DNA from: Eremomyces bilateralis CBS 781.70
Taxonomy: Eukaryota > Ascomycota > Dothideomycetes > Eremomycetales > Eremomycetaceae
DNA length: 64,000 nt
Direction of reading: 5' to 3'
Assembly (NCBI RefSeq): GCF_010015585.1
Contig: NW_022985072.1
Coordinates: 416,753 to 480,752 of the forward strand
Position numbers and translations under genes: made by a program. The stretch's first letter is position 1, and every line of letters begins with the position of its first letter. Below are positions 1 to 12,090 of this stretch, piece by piece. The notes under the pieces were generated by a model, which was not told the DNA's origin, did not search any database, and saw only the letters and a list, made by a program, of their open reading frames with translations.

Positions 1-94
1 CACCTTTGAGGAAGGCGTGGGGGCATGCAAGCGGGTCGGTTGCCCCAAATTCTATGAGAAGGATGTGGGGAAATGCCATGCTCGTTGTCGCGCC

Positions 95-297
95 TCTGAG
101 GGCGGTATGGGGAGATCTGGGGGATCTACTGCGATTCGCCGTGAGACATGCAAGTTGGGTCCTGCTGAGGGAATAAAGTCCTCGGCGGTGATTCGCTGCA
201 AGGCCTGGAGAATGAGTACTGCTGAGGGAAGCAAGTCCCGAGCAGCGAATCGCTGTATGACCTGCAAAATGAGTACTGCTGAGGGAAGCAAGGCCTT
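95..297. repeat. 57-bp tandem repeat, about 2.4 clear copies plus diverged copy
   Basis: Two adjacent 57-bp units (164-220 and 221-277) each start with GCTGAGGG and end with ATGAGTACT, followed by a partial third unit to 297. A more diverged copy of different length precedes them from about 95. The period is 19 codons, so the repeat stays open in one plus frame (a Cys-containing peptide, 17-307, without an ATG at its start) and in one minus frame (52-291). It could be the end of a repeat-containing gene that begins outside the window, or a minisatellite. I do not recognise the encoded peptide. Confidence 0.6.
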
Positions 298-583
298 GAC
301 AATATAAATTGGAAGAGGTTGTGTAAGGTGGCGAATCTTGCCGGGGACCCAACGACATGCCGCTCTCCCCTAGTAGCGTGGAACTAACTGAAATGCTCCT
401 AGCGGATGTTAACTGAAGTCGACCAATTTCCTTGCACGAAAAGTCTGCTAACGGATTATGTTTTCATAGCTGAATCTCAGAAATAAGGAGTTGTCTGGAA
501 AAATTAGACGAATTGATGCTGAGTGACGGTAGTGCGCGTCCGCTGTTTCATTAATTGAGTAATAATACCCATCTATTCTGCGA
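298..583. other. spacer, no gene seen
   Basis: This short spacer lies between the tandem repeat and the 3' end of the minus-strand OPT gene. No supported ORF or RNA gene is visible. It probably contains the OPT transcript's 3' UTR. Confidence 0.5.
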
Positions 584-2852
584 CTAAAGATGCGGAACCT
601 TTGCACTCGCTAGTATCAAGTTGACGATGCTGAACAAGCCTTCTCCAAGAATGAGCCCACTAGCCAAGACAATGACCGGCGAGTCTTCTCGTTTGAGATA
701 GCTCCTCCAATACCAATCAACAAGACCGCCAATAGTCCGCGCAAGAGTAAAAGACGGGGTATTATACATGCCTGTTAGCAAGGTGTTAGCTCATTGTCAA
801 TCTCGTCAATGTGTGGCACTCACCAACAGCCACGGCAATCCCACCCGGCACCCAAGTCGTCCATCCTCTGCCGTCTTTCCTTGTCCTCCCCCACATCCTC
901 ACAACCGTTGCTACAGCCCAGAGTACACCAGCACCCACTGCCCACTCTGGCACCATCTCCGGCAACCCCTTCCCCGTGACCAACCGCGCCGTGAACACCC
1001 ACACATACGCAGTTGGCACTTCGAACAGCCCTCCAGGCACATCATACACCGATACATACAACCGATACACCAGCGCCGACACAACCGCACCGACCCCGCT
1101 CCCAATAATCTGGCCCCAGAACTGCGCCTTCGGCGCCGCCCCCAACAAGTGCCCGGTCTTCAAATCCTGCATCAAGTCGCCCGCCTGCAATGCGCCGGAC
1201 TCGGACACGGCACCGGCGACCAGGTTGATCATGATGGCGTTCTTGGAGCCGGAAGGGACGGCAAGGGCGATGAGCAGCTGCGTGAGCTTCGAGATGCCGG
1301 AGACGGGGTTCAGGTCCGTTTCTCCTAGGGCGCGGACGCCCATGACGGAGAGGAGGAGGGCGAGGACAAGGGAGAGGATGGTGAGGCGGAAGGGAATGAG
1401 GCCGGGGAAGGAGTAGTGGATGGCAAGGATGCAGACGAGGAGGCTGAAGAAGAGAGAGATGAGGGTGACGCGGGTGGAGATAAGGGCGGAGGGAGGGGCG
1501 TCAGCTTCGGGGGGCGAGTAGTGGGAGGCGAGTTTCGTGGTGATGTCGGTGGTGGAGGGGAGAGCGGTGTAGCCTTTTGCGGAGGAGAAGCGGAGGAGAA
1601 GGATGTCGGACCAGGTGATCTCGGGGTTGCGGGCCCGAAGGTCGGAGAGATAGGCCTGGAAGAAGTGCACGACTGGTTGGAGGATCAGCCAAGCGAGGCT
1701 GACCAGTGAGTCAGCCAGCATTATTGCAAGACTGATCCACACGATCCAGCCTTTACTTCCGCGTTCCCAATCTCTGACCGGACCAGGTGCCCAGTTCTTG
1801 GCTTTAGCTAAAGGGGACAAGATCCCCCAGCCGAGGATTGCCCCTAGCAGCATATGTATGGTTGTTTCCGGACCCATGATGATGCCCTGTCCAATATATG
1901 CAGGAGAGGGATTAAGCGTCCAAAGCCATTGAGACTCCAGATACGTCCCGAAGATAGGGATATCGCGGAGTCGAGGGATGAAGTAGGAGATGACTGTATA
2001 GAGAGCAGATATACCGAATGACACGACGAGAAGATTGATCTTGGCTTTCCAGTCGTCTCGTCGGCTATCATCCGCCTCAAGATCGCTCTCTTCTTCTGCT
2101 TCTTCCAGCGAATCTCTCCCATGCGACTCCGATAGGACCAGCTGCTCCGTCTCTTCCTCATCTGCATCTGTTTTCCGCCCCTCCTGCTCGATAATTGCCT
2201 TCTCCTCACTCTTCCCATGGAGCAGCGCAATCATATGCGCCGTCGCCGTCCCACTCGGAAACTTCAACTTCTCCCGAATAATCACCTGCCGCCTCAACGG
2301 CACCGCGAACACCACCCCAAAAAAACAAATCCCCACCGCCCACACGATCAGCTTCCACAGCCCCAACCGCAACGGTCCGCCCTCCTCGTCTTTCAGCAAG
2401 AAATTCAATGCAGGCATCACCCCCACGAACCCGCACCCCAGTGGCATCGTCCCCACGCTCCCCGCGACCGTCTGCACCAGCACGTTCTCCACCGGCGTAA
2501 ACGGTAGCTCCACCGGCAGCGCCTTCTGGATGCTACGGAAGAACGCGAAGCCGATCAGCGCCGACGGCATCGCCATGCTGGACACCCAGCCGGTCTGTAG
2601 GCCGAAGTAGGTGTTGCTGAAGCAGATGATCACGCCGATTCCGAGACCGACGAGGAGGGCGCGTAATGTGAAGTTCTGCGGCGCGGTGCTGCGGGCGGCG
2701 AGGGAGGCGGCGGCGGAAGAGCGGGTGCGGCGGAGGTGGGGGGTTGAGCCATATTGGGAGGAGCGTAACCGGGAGCGGGAGAGGTGAGAGTCAGAGCGCG
2801 CGATATGACTAGTCGAGGGAGAAGGGGAGGAGGATCCCCTGTCGGGCGCCAT
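584..2852 (-). CDS. OPT-family oligopeptide/metal-chelate transporter
   Basis: Model: complement(join(584..771,824..2852)), 738 aa. The 52-bp intron (772-823) is GT-AG, and splicing joins the penultimate helix region to the OPT-type tail motif YNTPSFTLARTIGG. The start is the ATG at 2852, which opens a Ser-rich cytosolic N-tail (MAPDRGSSS); longer open sequence upstream has no better start. About residue 70 onwards is strongly hydrophobic with many membrane segments, including CFSNTYFGLQTGWVSSMAMP, a signature of the YSL/Ygl114w-like branch of the OPT superfamily. An acidic cytosolic loop (about 210-245) separates two hydrophobic blocks. OPT proteins are proton-coupled importers of small peptides or metal chelates at the plasma membrane or internal membranes. 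The substrate cannot be told from sequence. The gene is complete and intact. Confidence 0.9.
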
Positions 2853-4184
2853 GGTGGCTGTGGTGTCGGGATAGAGTTGTTGAATGAACGTGAAGCGAAG
2901 ATGACGCGAAAGGTTCACTATGAAGTAGAAGTTGAAGATTAGGCCCATCGTCAACTCGTGATGGCTAGGGTCGATTACGACATCGGAGATAAGCGGTGTT
3001 AGAGCCTGGAGACGGCAGGGTCACAAATCAAACCCGAACAAAAACACCAACCTCTAGAATAGTGACGAGGAACGCGATGGTGATAAATATATAGTCACAG
3101 AGGCTGCTCGTCACAGTTTTTGAATCATATCCGTCCCTAATATGACCTGAGATCCCAATACTCTCGGATTCGTCACTCCATCTCTGCTGTGGTGCCATTC
3201 CCCTGTCTTTCCAGCAATATCTAAAACCCATATGACCCATCAAGCCTCTAACATGGATGCTAAAAAAACAGTCAGCCATGAGCCGAATAAACATCCGAGT
3301 TAACGATCCTCCAGCGGTTATACCGCTGAAGGCCACACCTCTGCAAGCCGCAAATTTCCAACGATACCCGACCCACCTCCCACACTAGCATTTCCCGCCT
3401 CTCGCCCAATTTCATTGCCGATGTCCTCCCGACAAATCGAAATCCGTCTCCGCCCTCTTCGAAATGCACTCTAAATCCTCGGACAGCTATACGTAGCTCT
3501 TCAATATCGCCTTGGTCGGCGCTAGTGCTGTCTCTGCTATCGATGCCGCCGGCGCCGATGAACCGGGTTTCCATCCTGGTGCTCTTCTGTCTCGAACACC
3601 GACAGCAGCGCAAATATCGGGGATGTGAGGGCGTAGTAGTAATATATGACAAGCCCTTTTTGAAACACGTGGTTTTTACAATGTGTAGCACCTCGGGATG
3701 GGGACTATGGCCTAGGATGTGAATCCTCATTTCTTTCGTGCCATGGACTCGACTCTTGTTCAGAAACCTGCTCATGTGCTGAAAATTGGGCGTATAATCT
3801 CGACGATACGGGCTTAACTCGCCCTGTAGTGCAAAGGACAGCCTCCGCGACGACCTTTTCGGTTACCGAGTCTGCACGGGAACACCTGGGCCAGGTAACG
3901 CAGCGTAGGTTTCTCTGTTTGTGCCAATTTGCGACGGCGCTCGCGGTGAAATGGTCTACTGTGTATAGACTCATAGCCAGGAGTGCCACACGCGACTTTT
4001 CAACTCACGGCAGGACCGCCCGCATCAGCTCCTCAGGCATCTATTGATCAGTTATGGCAGACACGGTAGAACCGGTCCGTTCCCTCCTTCGCTAGCGGCC
4101 CGGCTAGCTCGGGTGCGTATTTGACTGCGCCCAGCTTGCAGGCCGTAGTGATGAGAAAGTCTGGTGTTGTTGGCACGTCATGTT
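2853..4184. other. intergenic, no recognised gene
   Basis: About 1.3 kb upstream of the OPT gene, presumably holding its promoter and 5' UTR. A minus-strand ATG ORF of 167 codons (3272-3775) exists, but it has no recognisable domain and no hydrophobic segment, so it is not called as a gene. Confidence 0.4.
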
Positions 4185-4502
4185 TTAGGCGATCTGGGCC
4201 GGTAAGTTGTCGTCAGCCCCATGGCCCATTCGTAGCATTGGTAAGCGATGGTTGTCCGCCAATTTGGCCAAGGTTGTGGGATGGATGCTCTGCAATACAA
4301 TGAATGGAATACCATCTGTGGTACATTTAATATTCCTCTCTTGCAGTAAATCGTCGCTCAATGCATCGCATTTGACTCCAATCCCCTTGTAAGGCATCTG
4401 AAATTGAGGATGTAGAAGAGCGCTGGCTGTTGCTAGAGAAAGCTGGCTTGTAATGGTCATGGCCACAGTTACTGCCATCACCAGGATGCTATTTCGACCC
4501 AT
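4185..4502 (-). CDS. candidate small secreted protein
   Basis: An uninterrupted 105-codon ORF starts at a true ATG (4502). The N-terminus has the shape of a signal peptide: a basic residue at position 3, a hydrophobic run (ILVMAVTVAMTI), small residues, and a plausible cleavage after ATASA near residue 28. The predicted mature part is about 77 aa with only two cysteines (within GVKCDALSDDLLQERNIKC) and no domain I recognise. It sits alone in a gene-poor stretch, as lineage-specific secreted or effector-like proteins often do. There is no visible intron. It could equally be a chance ORF. The signal peptide is the only positive evidence. Confidence 0.35.
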   Translation of the reverse strand: MGRNSILVMAVTVAMTITSQLSLATASALLHPQFQMPYKGIGVKCDALSDDLLQERNIKCTTDGIPFIVLQSIHPTTLAKLADNHRLPMLRMGHGADDNLPAQIA

Positions 4503-7291
4503 ATAAAGCTCCTTTGTGTGACCAAATGGGTCGTGTCATGCCAAATGGACTGAAAGCAAACTAATGGAGGAGAATAGAAAACTCTTTCAAGACTTGAATA
4601 GGAGCTGAGGCTACAGAAGCAATTGAGTAATCCAATTCTCCTCCACTTCATAGGAGACATAAAGTTGGGTCAAAGGCGGCGGACAGGAGACTTATTGCAG
4701 TGTCGGTGATGCTTCATAATAGAGATGGGCAGTTTCTTGCAGTTACCAATTCCATTCACCTTCAAGCCAAATACTTTCGACCCACAGCCTAGAACAAGTA
4801 CCAAGGTCGGCTTAAATCAATCGTAGTTAACATTTATTCAGCCTGCGAATATACACGAATTTTGGTAGCGTAGTATCAGCGTCTGTTGTGGAGTGTAGTA
4901 CTTGAGATGCATCTCTATCAGTCCTTCGCCGCTGGTAATGAATATTCACAGACAAAACTTGCTGTAACCTGGGATGAGTCTTATCCGTAGAGTCCATGAG
5001 ATTAGCTAAATGCACAGGTATGAGGTAACTGGAGCGACTTGACCAGGATTAAGAAGCCGTGCATCCCTATCAGTTGTTGTCTTTTGACTTGTTGTCTTGG
5101 CGAACTAGAGGATTAGATTATTCCCGGTGACGCATAGGCTGCATATTGTATGACTTTGTGATTCTTCGGCAACTATACCGTCTGTTCCGAATTTTGTGCA
5201 TGTCGTCGGATCCCGAATTCCACGTATTCCACCCTACTCCATACAGGTGCTGTGTCTGTAATACCGGCAACTTCGATGTCCCACAATGATCATCGCTGGG
5301 ACCAGTCGGTCCCTCCCGCCGCTAACAGCGCCAGCTCTTGGGCTATCCACAGCCTTCTGGATCCACCCCATCAGCCCCTGCTCCGTAATCTAACCTTAAA
5401 ATGATCGTGGTAGCTCAACTTCCCCTGTTGTTCGTCCATTGCTTACGGTATTCTTTGAAGTTCCCCATACTGTAGCAGTCCGGATTGACAGTGAACCCAT
5501 TGAAAGGACGCGAGGAAGGTGCCATATCTCAGATGCGGCCTCCCATATGTCCTCGGCATATTCCACGCTGTCGTGACTCTCTTCGGACCCCTTTTAAGAT
5601 GAGGTCGACGACTAAACAACGACTAAACGACGAGGATCATCTGCACGTTTCCAGATACCATCATCGTTGTCTTCAATACGTCTCTCCGCCCTTCAATCCC
5701 CTCTGCCTGGCCCTTCTCATCAGGGACCATCGTCCTCCTAGCCAGAGTCCCCGGCTGAGGGTCGATCTCCCAAGCGTAGAGACGAGATGGAGAGCGTGGA
5801 ATGCCACAGCAACTATTGACGCTGCGTCCGCCGTGGACCAAGCCAAGGAAAATCCATGCAGAAGCTGCGACATTTCGCACCTGCTGCGGTTCGGTTGGGT
5901 ACTGCAGCCACCCCCGTCCGTTTCTGCAACCTTAAGTCGACGACGCCTCATCCCCTCGCTTTCGACATAAACAACAACGCTCAAACTCCCAACAGCGCCT
6001 CGCTTTTCTCTTGAACTAAATGATGCGGCCATAGAAATTGTAGCGGATATCCCTATATTATATGTCCTCGTGTTATCTGCCGTGTCTGAGTTTGTTCGGG
6101 AAGTATACTGGAGTCTCCTTTGCTTTTCATAGTACTGTGCGTTTTTGAGAGGCGCGATGAACTGCAGTGCGTTGGCTTTGCGTTGTCTTTGCGTTTCTAC
6201 ATGTCGATGTTCTAGCGATCTTGTGGATGAATTGAATCCTGGCTATGGCATTGGACCACAGCGAACATATCCTAGATATAGAGTCAGGAATATATATGCC
6301 CCTTCAGTCCTTGCTCTTGCCATTGCGTTCAAGATGGAGCGCTGTCCTATATGGGCGAAGTCACTCACCTCATATATATCTTATTTCATGCAGAAGAAGA
6401 ACAAGATCCAAAAATATATCAGTCCATGTTAATATGCCTGAAAGAACATCAAGAAGAACGAAGTATAACAATCGCTACATTGTTTAAGAAGCGGACTCTG
6501 ACGAAAATTTAAGCTCGAAATTGGTTTCTAACACCAGAATACTATATCAGAGCATATGATAACAGTGTTAGTCATCCTTGCCTCGAGCACGGGACAAGGC
6601 GTGACGGCATTTGCCGCCAAAATCCTCCGCCCTTAATGATTTTATTCAGTCACGAGTCTGGTCAATATTGCTATTCGGCTCAATATGGTATACATGGGAT
6701 CAAAGTGAGTAACAACATCGTGGATTGAAGAGTAGAGCATCCCCATGGTCTCAATACCTAGTGAAGAAAGTTGCTTCGAAGGGAAGTTATGTGTCTCATA
6801 GCAGAATGGCGCCTGGTAGTAGAGAAGCTATCCCTCATCAGTTGCCTCCCACTATCCATGGCTCAATTACGGGCTATTGGCGAGCATCACAAGGACATTG
6901 GCCCCATTCACCTAAACAAGTCATCAGGAATGCTGGAGATCGAGATGGTGAAGGTCACGCTAACACCCGATAGCCCGGTGATATCAGTGAAGGGAGTTGG
7001 CTCGAATATGTGAAGTCGCCCAGCAGGTAGCATGCAAGCTCGTAGACTCACTGGCATGTGAACTCGAACAGCTCACACATGTTTAAATTCTTTAAAAGCT
7101 GTCATCTCTCACTCATTCCTTTTTCTTCTTTTTTACATCTCACACACAACCCAATTCTGCACTTGGATAGTATCCTCAAACCCCCAGTCCTCCCGAAGAT
7201 CAATATCAAGATTCATCCATTCCAAGCAGGGCATCGGGTTTAGATATTCGACTATCACCGGATATCCTCTTGACTGGTCGCTTCAGGTGAG
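4503..7291. other. long intergenic stretch, no supported gene
   Basis: About 2.8 kb with no ORF resembling a known family. The longest is a plus-strand reading frame (5485-5970, 161 codons, alternative start, low-complexity basic composition) that I cannot support. Part of 6500-6720 is AT-rich. The last few hundred bases, with a pyrimidine-rich run at 7090-7200, are likely promoter and 5' UTR of the gene starting at 7292. Confidence 0.4.
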
Positions 7292-9591
7292 ATGGATAAC
7301 GGTCATCGTCGGATGGCAATCGAAGGAATACTCAACGACCCCGAGGCCAGCTCGTAAGTCAACCGTTCTTTATTACTCAACCTGTATCATGAGCTGATCT
7401 TGACATCTCTAGTGTCCCGGAGCCAAGAGACCCGCCATCATCGCCGCCGCCACTTCGATGTGATTCTGATATGGCGCCCCCACTGGCCAGAGAGTAAGCC
7501 GTTCTCGCTGATGATTATCGCCTACATATACTAATGAATTCTAGGGGGCAAGATAATGACCAGAGCGGCCGCTCCGGTGTACCTCACCGCCAACAGTCCG
7601 ATGATGTCAACGAAGTCGGTTGTGGTCGTCTCAGTCACGGTGTTGCCTGGCCTGTCTCGACCAGCGCTCATCACTCGTCCCTAGGTGATAATCGTCGAGA
7701 TACTTTGCGATCGACGAGCACTGACAGTGCCGGCGAGCGAGGAGCCTTAGCTCTCATGTCAATGAGTGATGTGTCCACCATCACCATCTCACTGCGACAG
7801 ACCGGGTTGACTCTCCGCCTACTGAATGGGGACCAATTCATTCCTCAACCAGAGACTCAAGCATCCCTGCTCAGGGTCCTAGTGCTGGCATTGCCGCTCT
7901 ATGCCGATGAGCTTCTAGCATTGAATCGTGTGAACCTCGCCACCAGGACTCAGATGAGCGGCCCTATTGGAGCGTTCTCGCCATCGCTTAATGGAGCAAG
8001 GAACTCCGCCGGTCGGGCCAGTGGTCGTTCGGATGTCACTGAGTGCGATGCTGACCTTCCACAACTTCATGACCTCACATCAGGTGGCTACTTTGGTTCC
8101 GTCGACCAGACCGGATCGTCAACAAACGCCGTCGACCAGATGTCAGCCACGTCTCATCGAAATGCCTCCTATCGACCAGGTCACCACCTCACCAGTGGCT
8201 TGGCATTCACTCCTATCAACCCCACCGGCACTAGTGGATCAACTTTCACTCCTATCAACCGGAGCCGAGACGATACTGAAGATGAGGATAATCAGCCGAG
8301 CCCTGTCTTGCCCGTTGTCCGCCGCAATATTACGGCGATCCGCAACCCGCGGACTAATCTTCATCCCGCCGACCTTGATGAACTCTTGCCATCGTGCATC
8401 AGCTTGCACACTGGTTATGATCCTTCTCCACGGGGCGCGGACACCTTCCCTCCTGGCTCGCGCGAGGCAATCAGGTACCACAATTACCGGTTCTTTTGCG
8501 ATCATCCGGACAACGACGAGAATACGCCGTGCGACATCCAGCTTCGCGACCACAACTACGACATTGAGAGGACTTGTGTTGCCGATTGCTTTGGGCGCAA
8601 CAAGGTGGAGACAAAGGCCATTCCCCGAAAGCTTCGGTACTGCCGCAAGCACTACCAGAAAGTGTCTTACCGGAAGGGACGTTGGTTAAAACACCGTGTC
8701 GAGATGGTCAAGCGACAGATTGAGATGCTCCATTATGACCGTCCGACCATTCGCTTCCGCGTGCAGCTTCGTTCCACCAAGCTTCGTGAGTTGGAACGTG
8801 TTTATGCCAACCTTCAGGCGATTCATGCCCGCCTTGGTGACATTCGTCAAGCGATCATGGACGAAACCTTCGTCCCGCTCATTGATGATTTCCTCATCAA
8901 TGACCAGAAGTGCACCCTCCTTCTGAACTCCGAGGCCCGCGAAGAAGCATTCACAACTATGAAAGACCACTACGCGAACTTTCTGATAAACGAATATCAC
9001 ACGACCGAACATGTGCACCCTGACACGTGCCTCATGATCTGCAATCTCATCGCCCGGATGATCAAGTGCCGAATCCTTAAGGCATTTGATGGAGTTGAAT
9101 TTCTTCCAGAACTCGATGCACAACTCAACCGCATCCATCGTCCTCGCACCACCCACAGAACTCGAAGCCAATGGGACCCATCGAGCCAAGCCGGACCCTC
9201 AAGTGATAGCACCGCTGATCCTGCATCAAGCAATGGCAATGACTCCCCCCAAGCCTCTGGGTCATTTAGTGTCCTCCCGTCTTCTCACGCTGGCCAATCC
9301 TCCCCCCTCGGTCGCCTCAATCTCAGTTCCTCTCCGTCCGCCCTTCGTGAGCAGTCCTCTGCATCTGACGCGACTCCAAATCACCCTCGCAAGCGCCGAC
9401 AGTACGGCATGGTTGCTGTTGCGCCTAAGGACTCGAAGTACCCGGGCTATGATACGGAAAATGACCCATATGAAACGGATTCGGCGGTCGACCCTGATGA
9501 GACTGAGTGGGAGCAGAAACCCGAGATTGAGAAGCCGGTGCAGCAGATCAAGCGCGTGAAGCTCACGCACAAGGCTGCTGGCAAGTTCTAG
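7292..9591 (+). CDS. uncharacterised protein with Cys/His cluster
   Basis: Model: join(7292..7353,7413..7493,7545..9591), 729 aa. Both introns (59 and 51 bp) are GT-AG and keep frame; the start is the ATG of MDNGHRRMAIEGILND. Residues about 50-340 are Ser/Thr/Pro-rich and look disordered, with a short duplicated TPIN segment. About 364-430 is a compact basic, Cys/His-rich block: a pair FFCDH...PCDI, then CVADCFGRNK, then LRYCRKHYQ, which gives C-x3-C-x17-C-x2-H. A predicted helical, Arg-rich region follows to about 560. The C-terminal third is again low-complexity and acidic, ending in a basic tail. The arrangement suggests a zinc-stabilised, possibly DNA-binding nuclear protein, but I cannot name the family and the function is inference only. 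Confidence 0.75.
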
Positions 9592-10494
9592 CGGTGCCAT
9601 GCCTGGCATTCACAACACACGCTCTTCGATGCACACACAAGTTATTCACGTGCTTTCCTTCGGTCGCTAGCAGTTCGTGCATTTTCGATTCCGTTATCAT
9701 CTCCGAATTGCATGAGATGAGCCACCCGATCCTATCCTCATAGGTTGGAACCAAACCAGTGATACATGGAGTGTGAGAATGGGTCATATGCAACACCAAC
9801 GGAGACCACCATGGGGCGTTCAGGTTGCTCTTGGGGAGTGGATCCGCCACGTTATTTTCAGTGGAAACAAACGACACGAAAGACCAAAAAAAGGAAAACC
9901 CACAAGGTGGGTGAGAGAGACGGGCGCACAACGTTGCTTTTACATTTTTGGATCAATTCTCATTGTGTATTTCTTCTTTTCTACTTTCGGGGACTGGAGT
10001 CACTCAACACTCCACACTTCTACACCTTGCTTTTCGACTACCTTCACACCTTGTATTATCAGGAACCCTTTTTCACGGCACATCACCATTCAACCACCCT
10101 TCCCAGTACATCAGATTTCGACATTTCGTGTGACGGGCTCGAGACACAGGCTCAATAACTTTGAAAAGTTTGATTTAGATCATGGGGCGGAGGTGGACGT
10201 TTCTCGATCAGGGAGGCAAGGGGGGCTATAGAGAAGGACAACCAAACATCCACAACTGTGGAGTGTTTTCATGGCGATACGACAGAGAAGGGCGATGAGC
10301 ATCAAGCATCAGAGCAGCGGACATTATCATAGGCAGAATTGGATAACCATTAGCAGAATTGACAAAACCCTCCCAGTTGAGCACACGTGATAAAACTTCT
10401 ACACATTCATTCCGTATTGTACAGCTCGGATGGTAAAACCGCCTATTTGCCAGTCTATAGATACATGACCCGCGATCAGGTTCGCAATCCCTTC
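9592..10494. other. intergenic, convergent 3' region
   Basis: About 0.9 kb between the plus-strand gene ending at 9591 and the minus-strand gene ending at 10495. The ORFs here (for example 9766-10231) overlap in several frames and resemble no family. Presumably it holds the two 3' UTRs. Confidence 0.4.
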
Positions 10495-12090
10495 CTATTC
10501 CTCATACGAATCAAATATTTCCCTCCGCCTCCCCTCCAAGATCCCATCCACGGCAGATCTAACCAGTCCCGCAATCTTCTCCGACATGAACAAGATCCCC
10601 AACTCCTGACTTGTATACCAGCTCGCCCGATCCATATTCCCCGACCCAAGCACCGTGTACACCCCGTCGAAAATGACCAGCTTCAGATGCGACTGAACCG
10701 GTTCTTCAGGCACGTTGCTCGTCATATTTGCTTGATTCGGGTGGAAGTAGGAGATTCGAAGGCGGCCGAGGAGAGGGGGTTGGGATTCGAGGGCGTCGGA
10801 TGTCTGGGACGGGGAGGCGGAGCTTGAGGAGGCCGAGGAGAGAGAGATGTACTGCTTGATTAGCTTCCTGATGCAACGCGAAGTGGTTGTACCGGCGGTA
10901 AGTAGCTGCTCGAGCGTCATCATGCCTTTGCTTGTGGTGATGGTGACATCGACACCGCGCTGGAGGGCCTGAATTATCAGCTCCAGGACTGGTGGTGATG
11001 TGAGGTTGGGAGTCTGGATATAGATAGAGCGGGTGGTGAGGTGGAAGAGTTTCGTGATGGCTTCGTTGAGTGGAGTGGGCGGCGGAGCATGGTAACGTTG
11101 GAATGGAAGACGGAAATGTGGATTGCGATGGTGAGAGGATGGGAGGAGAATCGTCGGTATCTTCTGCAACGGAGATTCCGGCTTCAGGACAGTACTCGTA
11201 GGACTGGTGATATCTTTTATCCACCCTGCATTCCTCAACCCCTCTGCGTCCTTCATCCTCTCGAATGGTTCGAACTTCTGAGGGTTTTCCCTCCAGCGCA
11301 AGTAAGTCGCCGGAAACGTGCAGGGCGGCACCACTCCGTCCTTCCCTACTTCCCAAACTTCCCAATAAAACTGTAGCAGTTTGGAAATCACCTCTCCTTT
11401 CACCTCAACGCATCCTTCTAACCACGCTTCCCAACTGACGTTGCAGCTAGGCAACCAGGCTCTTTCTCGATCGATGATTAGGAACTTCGGGTGCATGACG
11501 CTGAAGGGTAGTAGAAACAGGCTCTTGACTTGCAAGTCGATGAACCCATCTTCCAGCACCTGTTGCGAGGGCAACCCGAGTTTCGAATTCCATTGTGAGG
11601 GAGGGAATATATACCCCGCCCTTGATTGCGGATGGAGGAGTTTCTGCAGCGCAGAGAGAGAGGAGAGGTGGATGCGGACACGGAGAACAGGGGGAGATTC
11701 CCCGTCCTCTGAAGTTCTAGGTGTCTTACTCAAGTGCTCCTTCCGGAATTCAGCAAGCCGCGAAAGCGTTTCAGAGAGCGATGTGAGCGTACTGGACTTT
11801 GCCCAGAAGCAGGTGACGAGGATGATCTCGGACTTGGCAGATAGGAAGGCTTGAAGGAGGCTGTTGGCGTATATTGAGGCGCCTGTACCTAGTTCCAAGG
11901 AGTGGAATTCGGAGTATGCGAAGAGGGAGTGTGAGTTAGCGATATGGTAGTTCGGGAAGTCGGATTCTGAGGCTCGGTCCCCTATGTCGTGGAAGTCCTT
12001 GGGGAAGCCTTTGTCTGGAAGGTTGCTCGCTTCATCGGGACCGTCAGAACACGCTCCGATAGGTAAGGAGGTGCTAAGATCGGGGTTCAT
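10495..12090 (-). CDS. phospholipase D-like (HKD) protein
   Basis: Single exon, ATG at 12090, 531 aa. Two HKD-type motifs are visible. The first, near residue 199, is HPKFLIID followed at the right spacing by SCN. The second, near residue 468, is HLKLVIFD followed by GSGN. This H-x-K-x4-D-x6-GSxN pattern is the catalytic signature of the PLD superfamily (phospholipases D, cardiolipin and PG-phosphate synthases, some nucleases). The first copy has P-S-C-N where GSxN is usual, so its activity may differ. A Ser-rich insert (about 415-440) separates conserved blocks. No PX or PH domain is seen, which argues against the large Spo14-type PLD. The substrate is unknown. The protein has no signal peptide and no membrane segment. 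Confidence 0.8.
   Translation of the reverse strand: MNPDLSTSLPIGACSDGPDEASNLPDKGFPKDFHDIGDRASESDFPNYHIANSHSLFAYSEFHSLELGTGASIYANSLLQAFLSAKSEIILVTCFWAKSSTLTSLSETLSRLAEFRKEHLSKTPRTSEDGESPPVLRVRIHLSSLSALQKLLHPQSRAGYIFPPSQWNSKLGLPSQQVLEDGFIDLQVKSLFLLPFSVMHPKFLIIDRERAWLPSCNVSWEAWLEGCVEVKGEVISKLLQFYWEVWEVGKDGVVPPCTFPATYLRWRENPQKFEPFERMKDAEGLRNAGWIKDITSPTSTVLKPESPLQKIPTILLPSSHHRNPHFRLPFQRYHAPPPTPLNEAITKLFHLTTRSIYIQTPNLTSPPVLELIIQALQRGVDVTITTSKGMMTLEQLLTAGTTTSRCIRKLIKQYISLSSASSSSASPSQTSDALESQPPLLGRLRISYFHPNQANMTSNVPEEPVQSHLKLVIFDGVYTVLGSGNMDRASWYTSQELGILFMSEKIAGLVRSAVDGILEGRRREIFDSYEE

Noticed and set aside
52-291. Histone H3-like look of the minus-strand repeat peptide (SAVLILQ...SRRIAV)
   Set aside because: Only a few residues match the H3 C-terminus and the order is wrong; chance resemblance.
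768-1416. Plus-strand ORFs across the OPT gene
   Set aside because: Antisense to a well-supported transporter; Pro/Arg-rich shadow translations.
3272-3775. 167-codon minus-strand ATG ORF
   Set aside because: No domain, signal peptide or coding-like conservation; kept only as a note in the intergenic entry.
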